A stretch of 64,000 nt of DNA, taken from assembly GCF_017104715.1 (NCBI RefSeq), contig NZ_JAAGPI010000001.1, forward strand, positions 372,001-436,000, in the 5' to 3' direction. How positions within the stretch are numbered: position 1 is the first letter of the stretch; every line of letters starts with the position of its first letter. The position numbers and the translations under genes are program-made. This DNA comes from Burkholderia sp. Ac-20365 (GTDB lineage: Bacteria; Pseudomonadota; Gammaproteobacteria; Burkholderiales; Burkholderiaceae). Below the pieces are notes generated by a model, which saw only the letters and a program-made list of their open reading frames with translations, did no database searches and was not told the DNA's origin. Of the stretch, positions 16,611 to 25,932 are shown piece by piece.

Positions 16611-16665
16611 CGGCTCAACAGACACCCGTCGATTCAGCCGGTGCGGTGCACCAAAAGGCCAGACC

Positions 16666-17757
16666 ATGTCGTTCCTCACATTGACTGACGTTTCGAAGAC
16701 GTTCGGCGAACTGCATGCCGTGACGGGGATTAACCTCTCGGTGGAGAAGGGCGAGTTCGTTTCGCTGCTCGGACCGTCGGGTTGCGGCAAGACCACGACG
16801 CTGCAGATGATCGCGGGCTTCATCGAAACGACGCGCGGGCGCATCACGCTCGATGGCCGCGACATCACGCACATGAAGCCGAACAAGCGCGGCCTCGGCA
16901 TCGTGTTTCAGAGCTACGCGCTGTTTCCGCACATGAGCGTCGCGCAGAACGTGAGCTTCGGGCTGGAAATGCGCGGCATCGATAAAGCCGAGCGCAACGA
17001 CCGTGTGCGCGAAGCATTGGAGCTGGTGCGGCTCGACGCACTTGCGCATCGCTTTCCGCGTGAGCTTTCAGGCGGGCAGAGACAGCGCGTCGCGATTGCA
17101 CGTGCAATCGTGATCGCGCCGCCCGTGCTGCTGCTCGACGAACCGATGTCAAACCTCGATGCCAAGCTGCGCGAAGACATGCAGTTCGAACTGCGCGCGA
17201 TTCAACGCAAGATCGGCACGACGACGATCATGGTCACGCACGATCAGTCGGAAGCCCTGTCGATCAGCGACCGCGTGGTCGTGATGGAAGCGGGGCGCAT
17301 CACGCAGATCGACACGCCGTACCGCGCGTACGAGCGACCGGAGAACCTGTTCGTGTCGCAGTTCATCGGCAAGGCGAACATGCTGGCGGGCAAGGTCGTG
17401 TCGCGCGATGGCGACGCGATCCGCATCGACCTCGGCCACGACCTCGCGGAGAACGGCAGCATGGCGCAGCTTGCCGCACATGGGCAGGCAATCGGCGTCG
17501 GCGATGCCGTCACGTTGTGCATACGCCCGGAAAAGCTGCGGCTCTGCGCGCCTGACAAAGGGCGTCTTGCTGGCAATGTGACGAGCCGTTTCTTTCTCGG
17601 CAGCCAATGGCTGTACCGGCTCGACAGCCGCGTCGGCGAGATGCTGGTGTGCTGCCAGAACGAGGGCAACGAGCCGTATTCGGAAGGCGCAAAGGTTGGC
17701 ATCGACTGGCATAGCGACTCGCTGCGCCTGATCGGCCAGGAGCGCGCACATGGATAG
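16666..17757 (+). CDS. ABC transporter ATP-binding protein (PotA-like), 363 aa
   Basis: The ATPase of a polyamine/opine/Fe-type importer. Walker [10 protein letters not shown] (residues 36-44), the Q-loop, the signature LSGGQRQR (about 135-142) and Walker [12 protein letters not shown] are intact. A C-terminal TOBE regulatory domain (about 280-360) is present, as in PotA and FbpC. It is the first gene of the operon and overlaps the next start by 8 bases. The operon order ATPase, permease, permease, oxidase genes, binding protein indicates that the transporter feeds the encoded three-subunit oxidoreductase. Confidence 0.92.
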   Translation: MSFLTLTDVSKTFGELHAVTGINLSVEKGEFVSLLGPSGCGKTTTLQMIAGFIETTRGRITLDGRDITHMKPNKRGLGIVFQSYALFPHMSVAQNVSFGLEMRGIDKAERNDRVREALELVRLDALAHRFPRELSGGQRQRVAIARAIVIAPPVLLLDEPMSNLDAKLREDMQFELRAIQRKIGTTTIMVTHDQSEALSISDRVVVMEAGRITQIDTPYRAYERPENLFVSQFIGKANMLAGKVVSRDGDAIRIDLGHDLAENGSMAQLAAHGQAIGVGDAVTLCIRPEKLRLCAPDKGRLAGNVTSRFFLGSQWLYRLDSRVGEMLVCCQNEGNEPYSEGAKVGIDWHSDSLRLIGQERAHG

Positions 17758-18655
17758 CACGTTGTCCGCAGCCCAAAGCGCGAATGGCCGCACATCGCGT
17801 GCGCCGTGGCACGCCTACGTGCCGTTGTGGCTGATGAGCGCGCCCGCGTTGCTGCTCTTCGCGACGCTCGTGCTCGTGCCGCTCGCGATGACGCTGGCGC
17901 TGACTTTCTATCGCTTCGATCCCGCGAGCGGCCCAATCGCGGCGTTCGACTTTCACAACTATGTCGAAGTACTCGGCTCGTCGTATTTCCACACGATCTT
18001 TCTGCGCACCTTCGGTATCGCATTGCTGACGACCGTGCTGTGCGTCGCAATCGGTACGCCCGAAGCATATGTGCTGTCGCGTATGCGCGACCCGTGGCGT
18101 TCGCTCTTTCTGCTGGTGATACTCGCGCCGCTGCTGGTGTCGGTGGTGGTGCGCGCATTCGGCTGGAGCATGCTGCTGAACACGAACGGCCTCGTGAATC
18201 AGGCGTTCGCGCTGTTCGGCCTCGGACCGTACAAGCTCGAATACACGACCTTTGCGATCGTCATCGCGCTTGTGCATGTGATGCTGCCGTTCATGGTGAT
18301 TCCCGTCTGGACCGCATTGCAACGGCTCGATCCGCAAACGGAGAATGCCGCGCTTTCGCTGATGGCGTCGCCTGCCACGACGTTGCGGCGTATCGTGCTG
18401 CCGCAACTCGTGCCGGGCATTCTGTCGGGCAGCCTGATGGTGTTCGGTCTCTCGGCAAGCGCGTTCGCGATTCCCGGCCTGCTCGGCGGACGTCGCCTGA
18501 AAGTGGCGGCCACAGCGGTCTACGACCAGTTCCTGAGTTCGATGAACTGGCCGCTAGGCGCGACGATCGCGATGCTGCTGCTGGTCGCGAACCTCGTCGT
18601 GATGCTTACCTACTACCGTGTGCTCGAGCGGCGCTACGCGCGCAGCATGGGCTGA
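17750..18655 (+). CDS. ABC transporter permease (PotB-like), 301 aa
   Basis: An inner-membrane permease of the PotB/spermidine-putrescine class. Several hydrophobic segments are visible, beginning at about residue 25 (LWLMSAPALLLFATLVLVPLAM). The EAA-type cytoplasmic loop that contacts the ATPase is near ENAALSLMASPATTLRRIVLPQLVPGI. The start overlaps the ATPase stop by 8 bases, so the two are translationally coupled. It pairs with the permease encoded immediately downstream. Confidence 0.9.
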   Translation: MDSTLSAAQSANGRTSRAPWHAYVPLWLMSAPALLLFATLVLVPLAMTLALTFYRFDPASGPIAAFDFHNYVEVLGSSYFHTIFLRTFGIALLTTVLCVAIGTPEAYVLSRMRDPWRSLFLLVILAPLLVSVVVRAFGWSMLLNTNGLVNQAFALFGLGPYKLEYTTFAIVIALVHVMLPFMVIPVWTALQRLDPQTENAALSLMASPATTLRRIVLPQLVPGILSGSLMVFGLSASAFAIPGLLGGRRLKVAATAVYDQFLSSMNWPLGATIAMLLLVANLVVMLTYYRVLERRYARSMG

Positions 18656-18678
18656 CGCGAACCGACAGGCGAAACATC

Positions 18679-19473
18679 ATGCGCAAGAACGGTTTCTTTG
18701 CCCTCGCGTTCCATACCGTCGTGATCCTGTTCGTGCTCGCGCCGCTCGCGATCGTCGTGCTCGTCGCGTTCACGCCGGATGAAACGCTCACGCTGCCGGC
18801 GCACGGCTTCTCGCTGCGCTGGTTCCGCGCGATTCTCGACTATCCCGACTTCATCACGGCGTTCTTCAACAGCCTGAAACTGGCGTTTGCATCGGCGACG
18901 CTGTCGCTTCTGATCGCGCTACCCGCAGGTCTTGCCATTGGCCGCGCGCGTTTTCCCGGCCGCAATTTTCTCAATGCGTTGCTGCTGTCGCCGCTGGTGA
19001 TTCCAGGCCTCGTGCTCGGCATCGCGATGCTGCGCTTCTTCGCGCTGATCGGCGCAACGGGCTCGTTCGCGTGGCTGGTCCTCGCGCACATGGTCGTCAT
19101 CACGCCGTTCGTGATGCGGCTCGTGCTGGCTTCGGTGAGTGGACTGGACCGCAGCATCGAGCACGCGGCGTCGTCGCTCGGCGCCGATGCGTGGACCACC
19201 TTCCGTCGCATCACGCTGCCGATGATCGTGCCCGGTATTACGGGCGGCTGGCTGCTCGCCTTCATCAACAGCTTCGACGAATTGACGATGTCGATCTTCG
19301 TCACGTCGCCGCAAACGGTCACGCTGCCCGTGCGCATGTACATGTACGCAACCGAATCGATCGATCCGATGATGGCGTCCGTGTCCGCGCTCGTCATCTT
19401 CATCACGGCGGGCGCGATGCTGCTGCTCGACCGCGTCTATGGTCTCAACCGGATTCTGATTGGCCAGCACTGA
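18679..19473 (+). CDS. ABC transporter permease (PotC-like), 264 aa
   Basis: Second permease of the importer. Hydrophobic segments start at residue 7, and the EAA loop EHAASSLGADAWTTFRRITLPMIVPGI is intact at about residues 160-185. The ATG at 18679 was chosen as the start of the conserved domain; a long frame runs through the preceding gene in another phase. Its TGA overlaps the ATG of the iron-sulfur subunit (TGATG at 19471-19475), which couples the transporter and oxidase parts of the operon. Confidence 0.9.
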   Translation: MRKNGFFALAFHTVVILFVLAPLAIVVLVAFTPDETLTLPAHGFSLRWFRAILDYPDFITAFFNSLKLAFASATLSLLIALPAGLAIGRARFPGRNFLNALLLSPLVIPGLVLGIAMLRFFALIGATGSFAWLVLAHMVVITPFVMRLVLASVSGLDRSIEHAASSLGADAWTTFRRITLPMIVPGITGGWLLAFINSFDELTMSIFVTSPQTVTLPVRMYMYATESIDPMMASVSALVIFITAGAMLLLDRVYGLNRILIGQH

Positions 19474-19793
19474 TGGCATCTTCCGCTCACGCTCACATGT
19501 CCAGTTCCAACAGCCAGTTGCTGCGCGTCGCCGAAGCCGGGCGCACGCCTGTGTCGTTCTTTCTCGATGGCGTCGAAGTCGGCGCGTTGACGGGCGATAC
19601 CGTCCTGACGGCGATACTAATGCAGCAACGCCACGTGCGTCACAGCGAATTCAGCGGCGAGCCGCGCGCGGGCTTCTGCATGATCGGCGCGTGTCAGGAC
19701 TGCTGGGTGCGCAGCGAAGACGGCAGGCGCATTCGTGCGTGTTCGACGCTGGTTCGCGAAGGCATGCGGATCGTGACGGCAGGTGCGCGATGA
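19473..19793 (+). CDS. [2Fe-2S] small subunit of an opine/hydroxyproline oxidase-like enzyme, 106 aa
   Basis: A short ferredoxin-fold protein whose cluster ligands are Cys69, Cys74, Cys77 and Cys90 (GFCMIGACQDCWV...RIRACSTL). This spacing is that of the small subunit of the HcnA / octopine oxidase / D-hydroxyproline dehydrogenase family. It should carry electrons between the two flavin subunits encoded downstream. Start 19473 is coupled to the permease stop; MSSSNSQ at 19497 is an alternative. It overlaps the next gene by 4 bases (ATGA). Confidence 0.88.
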   Translation: MASSAHAHMSSSNSQLLRVAEAGRTPVSFFLDGVEVGALTGDTVLTAILMQQRHVRHSEFSGEPRAGFCMIGACQDCWVRSEDGRRIRACSTLVREGMRIVTAGAR

Positions 19794-21217
19794 GCGGCGG
19801 ACAACAGGTGGTGATCGTCGGCGCGGGACCTGCGGGCATTCGCGCAGCACAGACGCTGGTGGCAGCGGGTATTCGCCCGATCGTGCTCGATGAAAATGCG
19901 CGCTGGGGCGGACAGATCTATCGACAGCCGCCTGCCGATGCGGGTTTCCAGCGCAGCAAGGCAACGCTCTACGGCTTCGAATCGAAGAAGGCGCATGCGG
20001 TGCACGAAACGATGCGCGTGCTGTTGCCGCATATCGACTATCGGCCGGATACGCTTGTGTGGTCCTGTGAAGGCCGCAGGCTCGACACGATATGCAATGG
20101 CCGCGAAGCGAGCGTAGCGTTCACGCAACTGCTTATTGCAAGCGGTGCGACGGATCGCGTGTTGCCGGTGCCGGGCTGGACGTTGCCCGGCGTTTATACG
20201 CTGGGCGGCGCGCAGGTTGCATTGAAAGCGCAGGGCTGCGCAATCGGGCGACGCGTCGTGCTGGCAGGCACGGGGCCGCTGCTGTATCTCGTCGCGTATC
20301 AATACGTGAAGGCGGGTGCGCACGTCGAAGCCGTGCTGGACACGAGCGCGTGGTCGAAGCAGGTTTCAGCGGTACTGAAGCTCGTCAGCCAGCCGTCGAC
20401 GTTTGCCAAGGGCGTGTATTACGTCGCGTGGTTGAAGGCGCGCGGCGTTCGTATCGCACGTGATGTGACGCTGGTCGGCATAGATGGCGATGAAGGCGTA
20501 ACGGGCATTCGCTTCCGGACGTCGCAGCAAAGCGTAGAAACGATTCCATGCGACGCAGTCGGCCTCGGCTTCGGCTTGCGTCCCGAAACGCAACTCGCCG
20601 ATCTCGCCGGATGCCGTTTTCGCTTCGATCAACTGAGCCGCTACTGGCTGCCCGAGCGCGACGCGGCAGGGCGTAGCACGGTGCCGGGCATCTATCTCGC
20701 GGGCGATGGCGCAGGCATCGCGGGTGCGGACGCAGCGGAACTCGCGGGACAGCGCGCTGCGCTCGCGTTGCTCGACGATCTCGGCATCGCGCATCCACAG
20801 CACGCGGATGCAATCGATATGGCGACGCTCGAACGCCGCTTGCAACGCATCGCCGTGTTCCGCGAGGGTATCGAAACGGCTTTCGCGCCACCGGCACAGC
20901 CGGCGCAGCAATGGCCCGACGACATGACGGTATGCCGCTGCGAAGAAGTCGATGCAGGCACGCTGCGCCGCTGCATTCGCGACGGCGAGGCAAGCGAGAT
21001 CAACCGGCTCAAGGCGTTGACCCGCGTCGGCATGGGACGCTGCCAGGGGCGCATGTGCGGCGAAGCGGCAATCGCACTGCTGAGCGACGAAACGGGCCGT
21101 CCTGTGGAAGACGTCGGCCGTCTGCGCAGCCAGGCGCCCATCAAGCCAATCCCTATTTCACCGATGCTGTTCGACGACGACGTCGCCGCGATTCCCGAGG
21201 AGGCCCGCGATGAGTGA
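19790..21217 (+). CDS. FAD/NAD(P)-dependent oxidoreductase, alpha subunit with C-terminal [2Fe-2S] domain, 475 aa
   Basis: The large flavin subunit of a heterotrimeric amine/opine dehydrogenase, related to HcnB, OoxA and the larger D-hydroxyproline dehydrogenase subunit. The N-terminal FAD motif VGAGPAG is at about residues 8-14, with a second dinucleotide fold near residue 150. At the C-terminus is a BFD-like cluster domain with Cys382, Cys384, Cys418 and Cys423 (VCRCEE...GRCQGRMCG). ATG 19790 overlaps the previous stop. It is followed with an 8-base overlap by the DadA-like subunit. Confidence 0.9.
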   Translation: MSGGQQVVIVGAGPAGIRAAQTLVAAGIRPIVLDENARWGGQIYRQPPADAGFQRSKATLYGFESKKAHAVHETMRVLLPHIDYRPDTLVWSCEGRRLDTICNGREASVAFTQLLIASGATDRVLPVPGWTLPGVYTLGGAQVALKAQGCAIGRRVVLAGTGPLLYLVAYQYVKAGAHVEAVLDTSAWSKQVSAVLKLVSQPSTFAKGVYYVAWLKARGVRIARDVTLVGIDGDEGVTGIRFRTSQQSVETIPCDAVGLGFGLRPETQLADLAGCRFRFDQLSRYWLPERDAAGRSTVPGIYLAGDGAGIAGADAAELAGQRAALALLDDLGIAHPQHADAIDMATLERRLQRIAVFREGIETAFAPPAQPAQQWPDDMTVCRCEEVDAGTLRRCIRDGEASEINRLKALTRVGMGRCQGRMCGEAAIALLSDETGRPVEDVGRLRSQAPIKPIPISPMLFDDDVAAIPEEARDE

Positions 21218-22337
21218 CGCCGTCCACTTTCAGGTGGTGATCGCGGGCGGCGGCCTGGTGGGCTCATCGGCGGCGTTGATGCTCGCGCGGCGCGGTGTGC
21301 GCGTCGGACTGTTCGAGCGGCGTTACTGCGGCGCACAGGCGAGCGGCGTGAACTACGGCGGCGTGCGCTGCCAGGGACGGCCCGCCGAACAGATGCCGCT
21401 CGCGATGCGCGCGCGGCGCGTGTGGGACCGTTTGCCGGAAGTGATCGGCATCGACGGAGAACTCGTTGTGTCGGGGCATCTGCGGCTCGCGCGGAAGGCA
21501 AGCGATTTTGCGGTGCTCGAGAAGTGGGCCGCGATGGCGCGCGAGCACGGACTCGAAACCGAACTGCTCGCCGGCGCGGCGTTTCGCAAGCGCTATCCGT
21601 GGCTCGGCGACGCGGCGCTCGGCGGTTCGCTGTGTATGAGCGACGGCCATGCGAATCCGCGTCTCGTGTCGCCCGGATTCGCGCGTGCGGCACAAAGAGC
21701 GGGTGCTGTAATTCGCGAGCACACACCGATTACCGATATTTCGCACGACGGCACGCGCTTCCAGATTCGTGCGGGCGACGAGCGCATCACAGCCGACTGG
21801 CTGATCAACAGCGCGGGCGCGTGGGCCAACACCGTCGCGGGCTTCTTCGACGAAGCGGTGCCGATGAAGCCGATCTACCCGAACATGTGGGTCACCGAGC
21901 CACTGCCGCGCTTCGTCACGCACAACCTCGGCGTGGTAGGCGGCGGCGTGTACGCGCGGCAAGTGGAGCGCGGCAACTGCGTGATCGGCGGCGGGCGCGG
22001 GCATGGCGACGGCGAATACGCGCAACCATCGACGGCCACGACGCGTGCCGTGATGCGCGATGCCTGCGCGCTGCTGCCCGCACTGCGCGACGCGCTGCTG
22101 ATCCGCACGTGGAGCGGTGTCGAAGGCGAGACGCCCGATAGCAATCCCATCATCGGTGCGAGCCAGAAGGTGCCGCGCCTGTTGCATGCATTTGGTTTTT
22201 CGGGCGGCGGCTTTCTGCTTGCGCCCGGCGTCGGCGAAGTGCTGGCCGACCTCGTGATCGACGGCGAGACTTCGACGCCGCTCGATGCGTTTGCAATCGG
22301 CCGCTTCAACCGAAGCGCGATCCCCGCTGTACTTTAG
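21210..22337 (+). CDS. DadA-like FAD-dependent oxidoreductase, beta subunit, 375 aa
   Basis: A flavin amine oxidase of the DAO superfamily, with N-terminal FAD motif VIAGGGLVGSSAAL (about residues 8-21) and a C-terminal GFSGGGFLLAPGVGEVLADL block. In the HcnC/OoxB/D-hydroxyproline dehydrogenase type enzymes this subunit oxidises the C-N bond of the amino acid, opine or imino acid. GAGGAGG just before ATG 21210 is a strong ribosome site. The substrate is not deducible from sequence, but a secondary amine or imino acid is the family norm. Confidence 0.88.
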   Translation: MSDAVHFQVVIAGGGLVGSSAALMLARRGVRVGLFERRYCGAQASGVNYGGVRCQGRPAEQMPLAMRARRVWDRLPEVIGIDGELVVSGHLRLARKASDFAVLEKWAAMAREHGLETELLAGAAFRKRYPWLGDAALGGSLCMSDGHANPRLVSPGFARAAQRAGAVIREHTPITDISHDGTRFQIRAGDERITADWLINSAGAWANTVAGFFDEAVPMKPIYPNMWVTEPLPRFVTHNLGVVGGGVYARQVERGNCVIGGGRGHGDGEYAQPSTATTRAVMRDACALLPALRDALLIRTWSGVEGETPDSNPIIGASQKVPRLLHAFGFSGGGFLLAPGVGEVLADLVIDGETSTPLDAFAIGRFNRSAIPAVL

Positions 22338-22357
22338 TCCTGTCAAGGAGACCCACA

Positions 22358-23404
22358 ATGAAGCTGTCTAGCACGGTCGCGGCGCTGGCCGCCATGTGCG
22401 CGATCGGCGCGGCTGCGCCCGCCTGGTCGCAAAGCAAAACGCTGTACATCGGCATGAACGGCGGTCCGATGGAAAAGGCCTATACGAGCGGCGTGCTGCC
22501 CGACTTCGAGAAGGCGAACAACGTGAAAGTGGTGGTAGTGCCTGGCACCTCGTCCGATGTACTTGCCAAGCTGCTCGCCAACCGCAATAGCCCGCAGATT
22601 CACGTCGCGTTTCTCGACGACGGTGTGATGGCGCGCGCCGTCAGCATGGGCGTGTGCCAGAAGCTCGACGATTCGCCCGTGCTGAAAGAGCTGTATCCGT
22701 TCGCGCGGATGAAGGACGATGTGGGCGCGGGCGTGCAGCTCGGCATGACAGGTATCGGCTACAACACGAAGCTGTTTGCCGAGAAAGGCTGGGCGCCGCC
22801 GACGTCGTGGATGGACTTCGCCAATCCGAAGTACAAGGGCAAGGTGGTGTTCCAGTCCGCGTCGAGCAGTACTTTCGGCCTGCACGGCTTTCTTGCGATC
22901 AACCGTTTAATGGGCGGCAACGACCAGAACGTCGAACCGGGCTTCAGCAAGTGGTCGAGCACGGTCGGGCCGAATGTGGTCGAGTACATTCCCAATTCGG
23001 CGAAACTCTCGGAGATGGTGCAGACGGGCGAAGCAGGCCTCTTCCCGTTGACGCCGACAGCAGTGGGTGATCTGCAGGACAAGGGCATTCCCGTCGGCTA
23101 TGCGAATCCGAAAGAAGGTGCGGTGCTGCTGCTGGTCGATCTGTGCGTCGTGAAGAACAACGCCGATCCGCAGCTGGCGCAGAAGCTCGCGCAATTCCTG
23201 TTGTCGGCGCCTGCGCAATCGAAAGCGGCCGCGGCGGGCAAGCAGATTCCGACCAACGAGCACGCAACCATGACGCCCGCAATGCAAAAGAGTCTCGGCA
23301 ATCTCGACGACCTGGTGAAGAAGGTGACGGTTGTCGATTGGGATTCGATCAACGCGCACCGCGCGCAGTGGGATCAGCGCTGGAACCGGCAGGTCGAGCA
23401 ATAA
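22358..23404 (+). CDS. ABC transporter substrate-binding protein (PotD-like), 348 aa
   Basis: A periplasmic binding protein with a signal peptide ending about AWS (residues 1-24). Fold features include LYIGMNGGPMEKAYTSGVLPDFEK and WMDFANPKYKGKVVFQSASSS, typical of polyamine/iron/opine binding proteins. It is the last gene of the operon. AAGGAG at 22346-22351 precedes ATG 22358. A rho-independent terminator follows 65 bases after the stop. It delivers the substrate to the PotABC-like membrane complex encoded at the front. Confidence 0.9.
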   Translation: MKLSSTVAALAAMCAIGAAAPAWSQSKTLYIGMNGGPMEKAYTSGVLPDFEKANNVKVVVVPGTSSDVLAKLLANRNSPQIHVAFLDDGVMARAVSMGVCQKLDDSPVLKELYPFARMKDDVGAGVQLGMTGIGYNTKLFAEKGWAPPTSWMDFANPKYKGKVVFQSASSSTFGLHGFLAINRLMGGNDQNVEPGFSKWSSTVGPNVVEYIPNSAKLSEMVQTGEAGLFPLTPTAVGDLQDKGIPVGYANPKEGAVLLLVDLCVVKNNADPQLAQKLAQFLLSAPAQSKAAAAGKQIPTNEHATMTPAMQKSLGNLDDLVKKVTVVDWDSINAHRAQWDQRWNRQVEQ

Positions 23405-23835
23405 GCGCTGCATGCGACGACGCGCGTAGCCGCTGGTTTTCCGGCTGCGCCGAAGCTGCAGGAGATAAGGCACCCGTTCATCGCGCGGGTGCTTTTTTTC
23501 GCCCCATTCTTTCGACATCAACCTCATCCGTGCTTCAGCGAACAGACAAATGGAGAAACGATCGGGCGCACTGACAAACTGCACACGAATGGTGTAATTT
23601 GTTCTACCCTATAAAAGTTACCTGCTGCGCATTTACGCTCATCTTGCGTCGGTGCCGATCGGGAGCCGTCGCGAACGGGTTTTGCGCGTGCTTCCTCTAG
23701 TCGTTCGGCATCATGGGCCGGCGGCTAACGTCAGAAGATCTCTATGCTGATTCCCGATTTCCCCGCCAGCGGTCGCTACAACGGCTGCAGCGGCAAGCGA
23801 CGCATCGGTAGAACCTGTCACCACGGAGGAAGAAG
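23405..23835. other. Intergenic region before the peroxiredoxin gene
   Basis: 431 bases without a supported gene. The operon terminator (23470-23499) is at its left end. A TATAAA (23611-23616) is visible, but no -35 at proper distance. A GGAGGA site precedes the next ATG. Confidence 0.5.
23470..23499 (+). terminator. Rho-independent terminator of the transporter/oxidase operon
   Basis: GCACCCG (23470-23476) pairs with CGGGTGC (23486-23492), followed by seven T (23493-23499). Confidence 0.9.
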
Positions 23836-24489
23836 ATGGCGATTCGACTAGGAGAAGTGGCACCCGACTTCACGGCGGAAACCACGGAAGGCACGATTCA
23901 CTTTCACGAATGGATCGGCGACAGCTGGGCAATCCTGTTCTCACACCCAAAGGACTTCACGCCGGTCTGCACGACCGAACTGGGTTACATGGCGGGATTG
24001 AAACCCGAGTTCGACAAGCGCAATACGAAGATCATCGGATTGAGCATCGACCCTGTCAGCGATCACCAGCGATGGGTGAAGGACATCGAGGAAACGCAGG
24101 GTAACGCAATCAACTACCCGATGATCGGCGACGCCGATCTGAATGTCGCGAAGCTCTACGACATGATTCACCCGGAAGCGGGCGGCGGTCCGCGTACGGC
24201 TGTCGACAACGCGACAGTGCGCTCGGTGTTCCTGATCGGGCCGGACAAGAAGGTGAAAGCGATGCTCGTCTATCCGATGAGCTCGGGCCGGAATTTCGAC
24301 GAAGTGCTGCGTTTGCTGGACTCGCTGCAACTGAACGCCAAGCATACCGTCGCGACGCCCGTGAACTGGAAACCCGGCGACGACGTGATTATCCCCACCT
24401 CGGTTTCCGATGATGCTGCGAAAGAGAAGTATCCGCAGGGCTTCAAGACGTTGAAGCCGTATCTGCGTTACGTGCAGCAACCCAAGTGA
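23836..24489 (+). CDS. 1-Cys peroxiredoxin (Prx6 family), 217 aa
   Basis: A cytosolic thiol peroxidase. The peroxidatic cysteine is Cys45 in DFTPVCTTE, and the C-terminal extension of about 70 residues (VATPVNWKPGDDVIIP...) identifies the Prx6/1-Cys branch. No resolving cysteine is seen at the usual place. The start is fixed by GGAGGA at 23825-23830. With the adjacent metallo-beta-lactamase/rhodanese gene and the ohr gene further up, it suggests peroxide and sulfur-species defence. A strong hairpin follows. Confidence 0.92.
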   Translation: MAIRLGEVAPDFTAETTEGTIHFHEWIGDSWAILFSHPKDFTPVCTTELGYMAGLKPEFDKRNTKIIGLSIDPVSDHQRWVKDIEETQGNAINYPMIGDADLNVAKLYDMIHPEAGGGPRTAVDNATVRSVFLIGPDKKVKAMLVYPMSSGRNFDEVLRLLDSLQLNAKHTVATPVNWKPGDDVIIPTSVSDDAAKEKYPQGFKTLKPYLRYVQQPK

Positions 24490-24504
24490 GACCTTGAGCG
24501 ACTG

Positions 24505-24542
24505 GCCGGCGCGCGCGTGGAATGTTCGCGACGCGCGCCGGC
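24505..24542. terminator. GC-rich hairpin after the peroxiredoxin gene
   Basis: GCCGGCGCGC (24505-24514) pairs with GCGCGCCGGC (24533-24542). No T tract follows, so termination efficiency is uncertain. Confidence 0.5.
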
Positions 24543-24597
24543 ATCGTAAGCCGTTCGTATCGAAGGCATTGTTCCCACACGTTGAGAGACCGAGAGC

Positions 24598-25671
24598 GTG
24601 CTGATTTTCCGCCAGCTATTTGACCAGCAATCGTCTACCTATACCTATCTGCTCGCTGACAGCGACACGCGCGAGGCCGTGCTGATCGATCCTGTGTTCG
24701 AACAGACGCGCCGCGATTCGGCGCTGCTCGACGAACTCGGCCTGACGCTGCGCTATACGATCGACACGCACGTGCACGCGGATCATGTGACAGGCGCGTG
24801 GCTGCTGAAAAAGCGCACCGGCAGTCAGATCGCGATATCGGCGGCGAGTGGCGCGGAAGGCGCGGACCGTTACATCAGCCATGGCGATACGCTTGCATTT
24901 GGCTCACGTCATCTGCAGGTGCGTGCCACGCCAGGTCATACGAATGGCTGCATCAGTCTCGTGCTCGATGACGAATCGATGGCTTTCACGGGCGATTGTC
25001 TGCTGATTCGCGGCACCGGCCGCACGGACTTCCAGAACGGCAATCCGCACGCGCTGTTTCGCGCCGTGCATGAACAGCTATTCTCTTTGCCCGAATCTTG
25101 CCTGCTGTATCCGGCACACGATTATCGCGGGCTCACGGTGACGAGCGTGGCGGAAGAGCGGCGTTTCAATCCGCGCCTGGGCGGCGAACTATGCGAAGAC
25201 GATTTCGCCGGTTATATGACGAATCTCGGACTCGCCCATCCGCGTCAGATCGACGTAGCCGTTCCCGCGAACATGAAATGCGGTGTCGCGGCCAGCGATC
25301 CCTTACAAAAGCCGCAGCCCGAATGGGCGCCACTCACTTACACATTTGCAGGGATCTGGGAAATTCATCCGCAGTGGCTCGAAGAACATTTGCACGCGGT
25401 TCAGATTCTCGACGTGCGTGAACCCGACGAATACGACGGGCCGCTTGGACGCATTCCGGAGGCCAGGCTGATTTCGCTGGGCAACCTTGCAAAACGCGCG
25501 GCGGAACTTGGCAAGGAGCGTCCTATCGTCACGGTGTGTCGTGCGGGCGGACGCTCAGCGCAAGCGACAGTGATTCTGCGTCAGGCAGGATTCGACAATG
25601 TCGCGAATCTCGCGGGTGGCATGTTGCGCTGGCGCTCGGAAGGGCGGGTCGTCGAAAACGGCAGCCTGTAG
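24598..25671 (+). CDS. Metallo-beta-lactamase fold hydrolase fused to rhodanese (persulfide dioxygenase-like), 357 aa
   Basis: Residues 1-240 form a metallo-beta-lactamase domain with ligands His58, His60, Asp62, His63, His114, Asp133 and His174 (HVHADH, PGHTNG, TGDC, YPAHDY), the pattern of ETHE1/Blh persulfide dioxygenases. Residues about 250-355 are a rhodanese domain with active Cys314 (VTVCRAGGRS). The product probably handles glutathione persulfide and transfers sulfur. The gene starts with GTG. It lies 108 bases after the peroxiredoxin gene and may be cotranscribed. Confidence 0.9.
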   Translation: MLIFRQLFDQQSSTYTYLLADSDTREAVLIDPVFEQTRRDSALLDELGLTLRYTIDTHVHADHVTGAWLLKKRTGSQIAISAASGAEGADRYISHGDTLAFGSRHLQVRATPGHTNGCISLVLDDESMAFTGDCLLIRGTGRTDFQNGNPHALFRAVHEQLFSLPESCLLYPAHDYRGLTVTSVAEERRFNPRLGGELCEDDFAGYMTNLGLAHPRQIDVAVPANMKCGVAASDPLQKPQPEWAPLTYTFAGIWEIHPQWLEEHLHAVQILDVREPDEYDGPLGRIPEARLISLGNLAKRAAELGKERPIVTVCRAGGRSAQATVILRQAGFDNVANLAGGMLRWRSEGRVVENGSL

Positions 25672-25932
25672 TCCAAGCGGTAAGCACTACGTTTCGCACC
25701 TGAAAAAACAGGTAAAACGGGCGAACGCGAATGCACTAATCAGTTGATTACGAGTACTTCGACATACTGATCGAAGTCAATGCCATATCTGTTTTCTTTT
25801 GATCCCGCCCCTGGACAACACCTCATGCAATTCGGACAAACCCGTCCGCTGATCCGGCGATGCGGCGTTACACCTGACCTTTCGTGCTAGCGTTAGTCGA
25901 GTAGTTCATGCTCGTCGCGGCGACAGGGAGGG

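Noticed and set aside
17806..18678. An extended N-terminus for the second permease, in another phase through the first permease gene
   Set aside because: The first permease explains this stretch; the second permease's conserved domain begins at ATG 18679.
24505..24542. The hairpin after the peroxiredoxin gene as a certain rho-independent terminator
   Set aside because: There is no T tract and the next gene may be cotranscribed; it is kept as a hairpin with moderate confidence.
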